Shown here one piece after another: positions 40,897-49,188 of a DNA stretch of 64,000 bases. The DNA lies in NCBI RefSeq assembly GCF_041262165.1, contig NZ_JBGCBY010000003.1, forward strand, positions 248,001 to 312,000, read 5' to 3'. The DNA is from Streptacidiphilus sp041262165 (GTDB taxonomy: Bacteria > Actinomycetota > Actinomycetes > Streptomycetales > Streptomycetaceae). Positions within the stretch are counted from its first letter, which is position 1; every line of letters begins with the position of its first letter. A model generated the notes under the pieces. The model did no database searches. It saw only the letters and a program-made list of their open reading frames with translations, and was not told the DNA's origin. Made by a program: the position numbers and the translations under genes.

Positions 40897-42168
40897 CTAC
40901 GGCTGCTGGGTCAGATAGGTCGACCAGTCGGGCGACTCGCCCGGGTCCAGCAGGCGGAGCTTCGCGAGCACCTTCGGGTCCTGCACGTCCATCCAGTCCG
41001 CGAGTTCCTTGAAGGACACGCAGCGGACGTCGGTCCGCGTGCAGATGTTCTTCATCACCTCGCCGACGGCCTGCATGTAGATGCCGCCGTTCCAGTTCTC
41101 GAAGTGGTTGCCGATGAAGAAGGGCGCACGGCTGCCGTTGTAGACGCGCTGGAAGCCGTTGAGGTACCCGTCGCGGGTCTCCTGCTCCCACTTGGCGTAC
41201 TTGGTGGGGTCACCGTTCGGGCTGCCGCCGGACTGGTTGGCGAGGAAGTTGAAGTCCATGGAGAGGACCTGGAAGTTCTGTCCCGGGTAGGGCATCTCCT
41301 GTAGCGGGAAGTTCCAGACGCCGCCGAGCTTCGACGGCCAGGCCTGGAAGTCGCCGGGAGAACTGGCGTCGTAGCGCCAGCCCAGCTGCTTCTCCGCCGG
41401 GATCAGCGTCTTCTGCCCCTCCAGGCAGGGCGCGCGGCCGCCGACCAGCTCCTTGCTGTAGTCGAAGGGCAGCGCCGGGAGGTCGGTGAAGCCGGTGTTG
41501 GTCTTCCAGTTCTCCACGAAGGAGTAGGCCTGCTGGGTCTCGCTGAGCCAGTTCTGGGTGCTCCAGTCGCCGCCGCCGCCCTGGCCGCAGAAGTGCCCGT
41601 TGAAGTGGGTGCCTATCTCGTCGCCTGCCGTCCAGGCCAGGCTGAGCTGCTGCACGGTGGAGCGGATGTGGGCGTCGGTAGCGAAGTCGATGGCCGCGGT
41701 GCCGACCCCGTGCAGCGGCGGGTGGTAGAGGTACCGCTTGGAGTTGGGCAGCAGGTACATACCGGTGAGGAAGAAGGTCATCTGGGCGTTGTACTGCTCG
41801 CCCAACTGCCTGAAGTGGGAGAACATCTGCTGGTCGTTCTGCAGCGCGCCGTCCCAGGAGAAGACGACGAACTGGGGGGGCTTCTCGCCCGGCTTCAGCT
41901 TCTCCGGGACGAGCTGCTTGGGCTGCGGCCCGGTGTACGAGGTGGAGCCGTCGCCGATGAGATGGGTCTGCCCGTCCCAGGGCTGGCCGTTCTCGCCGGG
42001 GATACCGGTCGCCTGGTCGCTCGGGGTGTTGCCGTAGTACGAGTTGGAGTCCGCGGAGGACTTCCCGGTGCCGGAGAACACGGGCACCGTGGCCAGGGCC
42101 AGGGCGACGCCCCCCACCAGCATGAGTGCCCTCGTGCGGGGCTTCACCCGCATGTCCGTCAACTTCAC
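40897..42168 (-). CDS. Secreted NodB-like polysaccharide deacetylase
   Basis: GTG at 42168 gives 423 residues. A signal sequence (about 9-30, RTRALMLVGGVALALATVPVF) is followed by a linker, then the NodB-like fold: VVFSWDGA in place of TFDDG with the metal Asp, FFLTG, EIGTHFNGHFC with the HxxxH pair, and FEN in the last third. These enzymes remove acetyl groups from wall or capsular glycans or chitin. Here they should act outside the cell. Extra insertions of about 80 residues (CLEGQKTLIPAEKQ) mark a streptomycete subgroup. ATG at 42153, five codons later, is an alternative start. Confidence 0.8.
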   Translation of the reverse strand: MKLTDMRVKPRTRALMLVGGVALALATVPVFSGTGKSSADSNSYYGNTPSDQATGIPGENGQPWDGQTHLIGDGSTSYTGPQPKQLVPEKLKPGEKPPQFVVFSWDGALQNDQQMFSHFRQLGEQYNAQMTFFLTGMYLLPNSKRYLYHPPLHGVGTAAIDFATDAHIRSTVQQLSLAWTAGDEIGTHFNGHFCGQGGGGDWSTQNWLSETQQAYSFVENWKTNTGFTDLPALPFDYSKELVGGRAPCLEGQKTLIPAEKQLGWRYDASSPGDFQAWPSKLGGVWNFPLQEMPYPGQNFQVLSMDFNFLANQSGGSPNGDPTKYAKWEQETRDGYLNGFQRVYNGSRAPFFIGNHFENWNGGIYMQAVGEVMKNICTRTDVRCVSFKELADWMDVQDPKVLAKLRLLDPGESPDWSTYLTQQP

Positions 42169-42220
42169 CGTCGATCCCGTCCCCTCGTGGTCTGGCGTGT
42201 CTGCGTGCTGCCGGTCGGTC

Positions 42221-43021
42221 TCACTCGTACGGGTCGCGAGGCGCCGGGATCCCGGTGGCCTGGGCGGCGGCGAGCGCGGGTACGGCGCCGTCCCGCCCGG
42301 TCTGGCCGTTCGGCTGCCACACGCCGATGACCTCGACCCAGCTGCCCTGCGGTGGTGCGGCGACACCCTGGATCTCCACCTTGTAGGTGACGGCGTCGGC
42401 GGCGCAGCAGGTGATGGTGAGCCGGCTGAGGTACCAGCCGCCGCCCCGCTTGGGCAGGGCGAATCCGGTCAGCCGAACCCGCCGCCCCTTCAGCGACTGC
42501 GAGGTGTCCCAGATGGCGCGCACCTCGAAGTCGGCGAGCGGGAGGACCAGCGGGTCGCCCGCCGCCAGCGCGGGGAATCCGCTCTTGGCCGAGGCGGGCC
42601 TGGCGACGGAGTTGCTCGCGTGCAGAGCGGTGTAGGAGCCGAGCGCGGGCGGCGAGACCAGGAAGATCGTCAGGATCGGGAGCAGCAGCAGCCAGGCGAT
42701 CCTGGGGCCGCCGTGCGCGTGGCCGTGCCCGTCGTCGTCGTGCTGCTGGGGTCCGCCGTCGGGGCGCGAGCCGCCGCGGTGCCGGGCCCGGCTTCCGCGC
42801 TTCTGCGCGGTCGCGGTTTCCGCGGCGCCCTCGCGGAGCAGTACCCGTACCGCGGCGGTGGTGCGGGCCAGGCCGAGCGCCACCAGCACCACGCCGGAGG
42901 CGATCAGGTACGGGCGCAGGCTGGTCCGGACGTAGCGCAGGTAGGCGTCGGTGAAGAGCGAGAGGTGCAGCAGCGCCGCACCGACCAGCACCAGCAGTAC
43001 CGCACGTGCTTCACGCTTCAT
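42221..43021 (-). CDS. TIGR03943-type putative permease subunit, His-rich loop
   Basis: ATG at 43021 overlaps the stop of the upstream permease (ATGA), giving 266 residues. Two membrane helices near 7-26 and 38-58 precede a basic loop with HDDDGHGHAHGG, a likely metal-binding stretch. A third helix (WLLLLPILTIFLVSPPALG) follows, then an extracytoplasmic domain with LTGFALPKR, LTITCCAADA and EVIGVWQ. This family pairs with the DUF318-type permease encoded next to it; the substrate is unproven, though metal or cofactor handling is suggested. Confidence 0.85.
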   Translation of the reverse strand: MKREARAVLLVLVGAALLHLSLFTDAYLRYVRTSLRPYLIASGVVLVALGLARTTAAVRVLLREGAAETATAQKRGSRARHRGGSRPDGGPQQHDDDGHGHAHGGPRIAWLLLLPILTIFLVSPPALGSYTALHASNSVARPASAKSGFPALAAGDPLVLPLADFEVRAIWDTSQSLKGRRVRLTGFALPKRGGGWYLSRLTITCCAADAVTYKVEIQGVAAPPQGSWVEVIGVWQPNGQTGRDGAVPALAAAQATGIPAPRDPYE

Positions 43022-44049
43022 CAGAGCACCAGCCAGCCGACCAGGGCGGTGCACAGCACCGCGACCGCGAAGGTGACGGAGGAGAACCGCCACGCGAAGG
43101 CCCGTCCGAAGGTCCCGGTCTGCAGCGCGACCAGCTTCACGTCCACCATCGGGCCGACCACCATGAAGGCGAGCCGGGCGGTCGGCGAGAACGCGGTCAG
43201 GCTGGCCGCGACAAAGGCGTCCGCCTCCGAGCACACCGCCAGCACCACCGCGAGCAGGGCCATCACCAGGACCGAGACGCCGGGCAGGCCGGCCAGGCCG
43301 GAGAGGATCTGACGGGGGACCACCACGTTCAGCGTCGCCGCGGTCAGCCCGCCGATCACCAGGAATCCGCTCGACTGCAGGAAGTCGTGCTCCAGCGCCG
43401 CCCGGAAGGCAGCCCAGCGCCCCGACTCGTCCGGCGTGGTCGGCCGGGTGGTCGGCCGCAGCCACTCGGGGCGGCCGAAGGCGGCCCAGAGCCAGCCCAT
43501 GACCAGGGCGGTGGCCAGCGAGGCCACCAGGCGGGCGAGCACCATCTCGGGGTGGCCGGGGAAGGCGACGGCGGTCGCGGTCAGCACGATCGGGTTGATC
43601 GCGGGAGCGGAGAGGAGGAACGCCAGGGCGGCGGCGGGCGCCACGCCCCGGGCGATGAGACCGCCGGCCACCGGTACCGAGGCGCACTCGCAACCGGGGA
43701 GGATCACCCCCGCGACCCCGGCGACCGGGACGGCGAGAGCCGGGTTGCGGGGCAGCGCCCGCTCCAGGAAGGAGGCGGGTACCAGCGCCGCGATCGCGGC
43801 GGAGATCACGGTGCCCAGCACCAGGAAGGGGGTGGCCTGGACGCAGATCGCTACGAACACCGTCGCCCAGGCGTCCAGCCGTGGGGCGTGCAGCAGCCCG
43901 GTGACCCACTGGTGGCCGAGGAACAGCACCAGGAGGCCCGCGACAAGCAGTTCCAGAGCGCCGAACCCGTGCTTCCGGTCCGGACTCGGGACCTCGGGCG
44001 GGGCGGCGCTCCTGGGCTGCTCGGCGGTGAGCGGGCTCCACTCGCTCAT
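43021..44049 (-). CDS. Permease (DUF318/ArsP-like family)
   Basis: ATG at 44049 behind GAGG gives 342 residues with about eight membrane helices. Family motifs are VILPGCECASVPVAGGL and LSAPAINPIVLTATAVAF in the first half and VCSEADAFVAAS and VVGPMVDVKL in the second. ArsP members export organoarsenicals, but most actinobacterial members are uncharacterised. It forms a two-gene operon with the TIGR03943 protein. A minus-strand GATAAT at 44104-44109 is a fitting -10. I saw no Zur-type palindrome upstream. Confidence 0.88.
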   Translation of the reverse strand: MSEWSPLTAEQPRSAAPPEVPSPDRKHGFGALELLVAGLLVLFLGHQWVTGLLHAPRLDAWATVFVAICVQATPFLVLGTVISAAIAALVPASFLERALPRNPALAVPVAGVAGVILPGCECASVPVAGGLIARGVAPAAALAFLLSAPAINPIVLTATAVAFPGHPEMVLARLVASLATALVMGWLWAAFGRPEWLRPTTRPTTPDESGRWAAFRAALEHDFLQSSGFLVIGGLTAATLNVVVPRQILSGLAGLPGVSVLVMALLAVVLAVCSEADAFVAASLTAFSPTARLAFMVVGPMVDVKLVALQTGTFGRAFAWRFSSVTFAVAVLCTALVGWLVL

Positions 44050-44103
44050 ATCCGTGGGGCCTCGGCCCTCGGACGAAGCCCGCAACGTATGCACATAGGG
44101 GGG

Positions 44104-44109
44104 ATTATC
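44104..44109 (-). promoter_or_regulatory. -10 hexamer of the permease operon
   Basis: The minus strand reads GATAAT, 55 bases before the ATG at 44049. No consensus -35 is seen at 16-18 bases. Confidence 0.4.
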
Positions 44110-44217
44110 ACACGGTACTGATGCGCGAGAGGTGTCCGTCCGGCCTCTCGCTACAGTTCTGCCCCGCAAGGTTCATGGCGGTATGTCAGATTTGGCACGC
44201 CTTGTCCATGGCAAGCG

Positions 44218-44862
44218 TCATGACCATGCTCCGACGACCCGGTCGCACCTCCCGCGGGCCGTTTTCACCAGCTCACCGTTGGGCCGGTCGTTCCCCTCGA
44301 CCCTGGCACGGGTCCGATCCGACGAGGAGCCGTTGCCGAGGTGGCGGTCGCTGAGCCGCCGTTCCCGCAGCGCGTCCGGCGCGTCCACGTACCAGAGCTG
44401 GTCCAGGGGTTCGGCGGTCTCGCGCCAGCCGGGGGCGTCCATGCCGAGGTAGTTGCCCTCGGTGACGACCAGCCGCACCGCCGGGCCGATCACGTGCCGC
44501 GCCGCGACGGGCTCGTGCAGGGCGCGGTCGTAGTCGGGTATGTAGAGGTCGTGGTCGAGTTCGGCGGCGACCCGCCGCAGCAGCGCGAGGTAGCCGTGGA
44601 CGTCGAAGGTCGGCGGGGAGCCCTTGCGGTCGGCCAGTCCCAGCCGCTCCAACTGGGCGTTGGACAGGTGGAAGCCGTCCAGCGGCAGCCAGGCCGCGGT
44701 GCCGGGGCCGAGGCGGGCGTCGATCCCTTCGACCAGGGCCCTGGCCAGGGTCGACTTCCCCGCGGCGGGCGGCCCGCAGAGGCCGAGCAGGCGCCGGCCC
44801 GGCAGGTCGAGCAGCCGGGCGGCGGCGTCGGTGAGGTCGGAGAGAGGTGTCGGGTGTGGCAT
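44218..44862 (-). CDS. Nucleoside/nucleotide kinase-like P-loop protein
   Basis: ATG at 44862 behind GAGGGGAG gives 214 residues. Walker A reads GLCGPPAAGKSTLAR; LPLDGFHLSNAQLERLG resembles the uridine/pantothenate kinase substrate loop, and VVTEGNYLGMDAPGW with DQLWYVDA and LRERRLSDRH complete a uridine-kinase/FrcK-like P-loop kinase. The substrate, a nucleoside, fructose or pantothenate-like compound, cannot be set. It is divergent from the LuxR regulator, with 120 bases between them. Confidence 0.85.
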   Translation of the reverse strand: MPHPTPLSDLTDAAARLLDLPGRRLLGLCGPPAAGKSTLARALVEGIDARLGPGTAAWLPLDGFHLSNAQLERLGLADRKGSPPTFDVHGYLALLRRVAAELDHDLYIPDYDRALHEPVAARHVIGPAVRLVVTEGNYLGMDAPGWRETAEPLDQLWYVDAPDALRERRLSDRHLGNGSSSDRTRARVEGNDRPNGELVKTARGRCDRVVGAWS

Positions 44863-44982
44863 GGCGCAAGTCTCCCCTCCCTCGCTCCGTCGCGCGGCAT
44901 GCTGGCGGTACGGCTACCGCATGCGTTGTGATGGTGCGTCGCGCCAAGGTTGTGGCGGTTTCGCGAGGACTGAGGGGGCACC

Positions 44983-45651
44983 GTGGGCGTGCGGCTCGTG
45001 GTTGTGGACGACCACCGTTTGCTTGCGGAGGCGCTGGCGACGGCGCTGCAGTTGCGCGGGCACCGGGTCCTGGCGGTGGGCACTCCGGTCGCCGCGGCCG
45101 CCGACCTGGTGGTGCACCGCCGTCCCGAGGTGTGCCTGCTCGGGGTGGCGCACCCGGAGGACCCGTCCTCGTTCGATTCGGTGCGCCGGATCAGGCGGGA
45201 GCGACCCGAGGTCGCCGTCGTGGTGATGGGAGGCGTCGCCAGCCTGTCCGGGGTGGCGGCGGCCTTCGGCGCGGGCGCCACCGGCTATGTGCGCCAGGAC
45301 GAGCGCATCGAGGTGGTGGAGCGCGCCCTCACCAGGGTCCGCGCGGGCGAGGTGGCGGTGGCGCCCGAGCTGCTGCACGCCGTGTTCCAGCATCTGCTGC
45401 GCCCCGTGGCGGAGCCGGACGACGAGGCGGTGCGGCTGCTGCGCCTGCTGACCCGGCGTGAGGTGCAGGTCCTGATGCGGATCGCGGAGGGCGAGGACAC
45501 CAGGGAGATCGCCGAGGGGATGGCCATCGCGCCGAGTACGGCGCGCACCCACGTCCAGCGGGTGCTGATGAAACTCGGTGCGCGGACCCGACTGGAGGCT
45601 GCGGCTGTGGCTGCCCGCACGGGACTGCTGGATCGAGCCGCCCAGAACTGA
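44983..45651 (+). CDS. LuxR-family orphan regulator with degenerate receiver
   Basis: GTG at 44983 behind GGGGGC gives 222 residues. The receiver starts normally (VVVDDHRLLAEAL), but the phosphoacceptor Asp is Gly54 (VCLLGVAHPED) and the conserved Lys is Arg (GYVRQDE). Phosphorylation is therefore unlikely. The LuxR helix-turn-helix is intact: LTRREVQVLMRIAEGEDTRE and STARTHVQRVLMKLGA. It ends 93 bases before galT. Whether it controls the gal genes is unknown; it has no adjacent kinase. Confidence 0.9.
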   Translation: MGVRLVVVDDHRLLAEALATALQLRGHRVLAVGTPVAAAADLVVHRRPEVCLLGVAHPEDPSSFDSVRRIRRERPEVAVVVMGGVASLSGVAAAFGAGATGYVRQDERIEVVERALTRVRAGEVAVAPELLHAVFQHLLRPVAEPDDEAVRLLRLLTRREVQVLMRIAEGEDTREIAEGMAIAPSTARTHVQRVLMKLGARTRLEAAAVAARTGLLDRAAQN

Positions 45652-45674
45652 CCCGACCCCCACACCTTGCCCTG

Positions 45675-45703
45675 TTGACTACTGAGTCTTTGTGTTTGAA
45701 TAT
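45675..45703 (+). promoter_or_regulatory. Promoter of galTEK
   Basis: TTGACT at 45675-45680 and GAATAT at 45698-45703 are separated by 17 bases, a good vegetative promoter in an AT-richer patch. The start of transcription would lie near 45710, some 35 bases before the galT GTG. The Streptomyces gal operon is known to have such a galactose-controlled promoter. Confidence 0.65.
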
Positions 45704-45744
45704 GTTGGCATAGGGTCCGCGTGGATGTGAGGGTGGAGCGTGTA

Positions 45745-46923
45745 GTGAAGAAGACCAGTACGCGGATGGCCGACGGCCGCGAGTTGATCTACTACGACTC
45801 CCGTGACGACGTGGTCCGTGACGACCCCGACCTGCGGCCTCTCGACGCGACCAGTACCGCGTCCGAGATCCGTTACGACCCGCTGCTGGACGAATGGGTC
45901 GTGGTGGCCTCGCACCGCCAGGGCCGGATCTACCACCCTCCGGCGGACGAGTGCCCGCTGTGTCCCTCACGTGACGGACGTCTCAGCGAGATCCCCGCCG
46001 CAGACTACGACGTGGTCGTCTTCGAGAACCGCTTCCCCTCCCTCAGCCCCGACGCCGACACCCCGGCCGGTCCGCTGAGCCCGGCCGCCCTCCCGGACGG
46101 GACACCCGCCCCGCTGGCCCACCACGCCCGCCCGGGTATCGGGCGCTGCGAGGTCGTCTGCTTCACCTCCGACCACGACGCCTCCTTCGCCGACCTCACC
46201 CCGGCCCGGGTCGGCCTGGTGCTCGACGCCTGGACGGACCGCACCGCCGAGCTCTCCGCCCTCCCCGGAGTCGAACAGGTCTTCTGCTTCGAGAACCGCG
46301 GCCGGGAGATCGGCGTCACCCTCGGCCACCCGCACGGCCAGATCTACGCGTACCCCTTCGTCACCCCGCGCACCGAGCGGATGCTCGCCGCCGCCTCGGC
46401 CCACCGCAGGCGCACCGGTCGCAACCTCTTCGACGACCTGCTCGCCGCCGAACGCGCCGCCGGCGACCGCGTCGTCATCGCCGGCGAACACTGGACCGCC
46501 TTTGTCCCCTACGCCGCCCGCTGGCCCTACGAGGTGCACCTCTACCCCAACCGCCGGGTCGGCGACCTGCTCGCCCTGAACGACGCCGAGCGCGCCGAGT
46601 TCTGCACCGTCTACCTCGACCTGCTCCGCCGCTTCGACCTGCTGTTCGTAGAGAAGCACAGCGTAGACAAGCACCTCGCTGACCAGCATGGCGACCCGGC
46701 CGGCAACAGGACCCCCTACATCGCCGCCTGGCACCAGAGCCCGGTCCGCTCGGGCGCCCTCGGCAACGGCAGCGAGCTGGCTCTTCACATGGAGCTCTTC
46801 ACCATCCGTCGTACGGTGGGCAAGCTCAAGTTCCTGGCGGGCTCCGAATCCGGCATGGACGTGTTCATCAACGACGTGTCGCCGGAGACGGCGGCGCAGC
46901 GCCTAAGAGAGGTCTCCCCGTGA
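45745..46923 (+). CDS. galT: Galactose-1-phosphate uridylyltransferase
   Basis: GTG at 45745 behind GGTGGAG gives 392 residues. Key motifs are CPLCPSRDG (zinc Cys pair), EVVCFTSDHDASF, the active-site GHPHGQIYAYPF with the nucleophilic His, and WPYEVHLYP. It exchanges UMP between UDP-glucose and galactose 1-phosphate in the Leloir pathway. Its stop overlaps the galE start (GTGA at 46920), and galE overlaps galK, so galT-galE-galK is a coupled operon. Confidence 0.95.
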   Translation: MKKTSTRMADGRELIYYDSRDDVVRDDPDLRPLDATSTASEIRYDPLLDEWVVVASHRQGRIYHPPADECPLCPSRDGRLSEIPAADYDVVVFENRFPSLSPDADTPAGPLSPAALPDGTPAPLAHHARPGIGRCEVVCFTSDHDASFADLTPARVGLVLDAWTDRTAELSALPGVEQVFCFENRGREIGVTLGHPHGQIYAYPFVTPRTERMLAAASAHRRRTGRNLFDDLLAAERAAGDRVVIAGEHWTAFVPYAARWPYEVHLYPNRRVGDLLALNDAERAEFCTVYLDLLRRFDLLFVEKHSVDKHLADQHGDPAGNRTPYIAAWHQSPVRSGALGNGSELALHMELFTIRRTVGKLKFLAGSESGMDVFINDVSPETAAQRLREVSP

Positions 46924-47924
46924 CGGAGTCGTCCCCCAAGCAGAGCAAGTACCTGGTCACCGGCGGCGCCGGCTACGTCGGCGGGGTCGTCGCCGCGCAC
47001 CTCGTCGAGGCCGGGCACGACGTCGTCGTCCTCGACGACCTCTCCACCGGGCACCGCGCCTCCGTCCCCGCCGGGGCGGCGTTCGTCCAGGGCCGGATCC
47101 AGGACGCCTCCGACGTCCTCGACGGCTCGTTCGACGGCGTACTGCACTTCGCCGCCAGCTCCCAGGTGGGCGAGTCGGTCGCCGACCCGGAGAAGTACTG
47201 GCGCAACAACGTCGCGGGCTCCCTGGAGCTGCTGGCCGCGATGCGCAAGGCGGGGGTGCGCCGCCTGGTCTTCTCCTCCACGGCGGCCGTGTACGGGGAG
47301 CCGGAGGTCAGTCCCATCGAGGAGACCGCCCGCACCGCCCCGACCAACCCGTACGGCGCGACCAAGCTCGCCGTCGACCACATGATCACCAGCGAGGCGA
47401 ACGCCCACGGCCTTGCCGCCGTCTCGCTGCGCTACTTCAACGTCGCGGGCGCCTACGGCGAGCAGGGCGAGCGGCACGACCCCGAGTCCCACCTGATCCC
47501 GCTGGTCATCCAGGCCGCCCTGGGCAGGCGCCCGCACATCGCCGTCTACGGCGAGGACTACCCCACCCCCGACGGCACCTGCGTCCGCGACTACATCCAC
47601 GTCGCCGACCTCGCCGAGGCCCACCTCCTCGCCGTCGCCGCCGCCAGGCCCGGGGAACACCTCATCTGCAACCTCGGCAACGGCAGCGGCTTCTCCGTCC
47701 GCCAGGTCATCGACACCGTCCGCCGGGTGACCGGGCGCGACATCCCCGCCATCACGGCCGAGCGCCGCCCCGGCGACCCCGCCGTCCTGGTCGCCTCCGC
47801 CGAGCGCGCCCGCAGCGTCCTCGGCTGGCAGCCCCGCCGCACCGACCTCGACGGGATCGTCGCCGACGCCTGGAACTTCGCACTCGCAAGCGCAGCGTCT
47901 TCTCCGGAGAGGGAGCAGCAGTGA
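46920..47924 (+). CDS. galE: UDP-glucose 4-epimerase
   Basis: GTG at 46920 gives 334 residues. The Rossmann motif GGAGYVGG, the catalytic FSSTAAVYG and YGATKLAVDHM (Tyr-x3-Lys) and RYFNVAGAYGEQG are those of short-chain epimerases of the GalE type. GTCVRDYIHVADLAEAHLLA is the C-terminal signature. It interconverts UDP-glucose and UDP-galactose and follows galT with a 4-base overlap. Confidence 0.95.
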   Translation: MTESSPKQSKYLVTGGAGYVGGVVAAHLVEAGHDVVVLDDLSTGHRASVPAGAAFVQGRIQDASDVLDGSFDGVLHFAASSQVGESVADPEKYWRNNVAGSLELLAAMRKAGVRRLVFSSTAAVYGEPEVSPIEETARTAPTNPYGATKLAVDHMITSEANAHGLAAVSLRYFNVAGAYGEQGERHDPESHLIPLVIQAALGRRPHIAVYGEDYPTPDGTCVRDYIHVADLAEAHLLAVAAARPGEHLICNLGNGSGFSVRQVIDTVRRVTGRDIPAITAERRPGDPAVLVASAERARSVLGWQPRRTDLDGIVADAWNFALASAASSPEREQQ

Positions 47925-49075
47925 TCGAAACCGAAGCCGTCAGCAAGGGCTTCACCACTCTGTACGGCACCGAGCCTGAGGGCGTCTGGCAGGCGCCGGG
48001 GCGGGTGAACGTGATCGGCGAGCACACCGACTACAACGACGGCTTCATGCTCCCGATCGCGCTTCCGCACGCCGCCCGGGTGGCCGCCGCCCGCCGCGAC
48101 GACGGTCTGCTGCGCCTGCACAGCGTCCAGTCCCCGGACAGCGTGACGGAGGTGGTGGTCGCCGACCTCGCCCCCGGATCGGTCGAAGGCTGGGCCGCGT
48201 ACCCCGCCGGGGTCGTCTGGGCGCTGCGCGAGGCGGGGCATCAGGTGGCGGGCGCGGACCTGTACCTGGATAGCGACGTGCCCACCGGCGCCGGACTGTC
48301 CTCCTCCGCCGCCCTGGAGTGCGCAGTCGCCACCGCGTACAACGACCTGCACGGCCTCGCTCTGACGCCGCGTCAGCTCGCGGTTCTCGCCCAGCGGGCC
48401 GAGAACGCCTTCGTCGGCGTACCCTGCGGCATCCTGGACCAGCTCGCGTCGAGCTGCTGCGCGGAGGGTGCGGCACTGTTCGTCGACGCCCGGAGCCTGG
48501 ACACGCGCCAGGTCCCGCTGGACCTCGCCGCGCAGGGCCTGGTGCTGTTGGTCATCGACACCGAGGTCAAGCACGCCCACGCGGACGGCGCGTACGCCGA
48601 GCGCCGCGCGGGCTGCGAACGCTCCGCCGAGCTGCTGGGCGTGCCCGCCCTGCGCGACGTGCCGTACGACGGTCTGGACGCGGCCCTGGCCCGCCTCCCC
48701 GAGGGCGAACTGCGGTCGCTGACCCGGCACATCGTCACCGAGGACGCCCGGGTGGAACGCGTCATCGCCCTGCTCGACGCCGGGGATCTGCGGGGCATCG
48801 GCCCGATCCTGACCGAGGGCCACGCCTCCATGCGGGACGACTTCGCGATCTCCTGCGCGGAGACCGACCTCGCCGTGGACACCGCGGTCGCGGCGGGCGC
48901 GCTCGGGGCGCGGATGACCGGCGGCGGCTTCGGCGGCTCCGTCATCGTGCTCGCCGAACGCGCCGACGCGGACCGGATCACCGCCGCCGTCACCGACGCC
49001 TTCGCCGCCCGCGGCTGGAAGACCCCCCGCGCCTTCACCGCAGTCCCGGCAGCCGGAGCCCGCCGCCTGATTTGA
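47921..49075 (+). CDS. galK: Galactokinase
   Basis: GTG at 47921 overlaps the galE stop and gives 384 residues. GHMP-kinase motifs are APGRVNVIGEHTDYNDGF (galactose binding), VPTGAGLSSSAALE (ATP binding) and MTGGGFGGSVIVL. The enzyme phosphorylates D-galactose, the first step of the Leloir pathway. It is the last gene of the gal operon; a GalR-like regulator is not seen nearby, only LuxR-type genes on either side. Confidence 0.95.
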   Translation: MIETEAVSKGFTTLYGTEPEGVWQAPGRVNVIGEHTDYNDGFMLPIALPHAARVAAARRDDGLLRLHSVQSPDSVTEVVVADLAPGSVEGWAAYPAGVVWALREAGHQVAGADLYLDSDVPTGAGLSSSAALECAVATAYNDLHGLALTPRQLAVLAQRAENAFVGVPCGILDQLASSCCAEGAALFVDARSLDTRQVPLDLAAQGLVLLVIDTEVKHAHADGAYAERRAGCERSAELLGVPALRDVPYDGLDAALARLPEGELRSLTRHIVTEDARVERVIALLDAGDLRGIGPILTEGHASMRDDFAISCAETDLAVDTAVAAGALGARMTGGGFGGSVIVLAERADADRITAAVTDAFAARGWKTPRAFTAVPAAGARRLI

Positions 49076-49188
49076 CGTCAACCGGCGACCCCCCGCCCCG
49101 TTCCCCCGCTCCTGACGGCTCCCAGGGCCTACCCTGAGTCGGAAGTCGGCGGGGGGCCGGAATCGGGGCAGGGGACAGGGGGACAGCA

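Noticed and set aside
44050..44160. A Zur-type box upstream of the permease operon
   Set aside because: No TGAAAATnATTTTCA-like palindrome was found; only the GATAAT -10 is visible.
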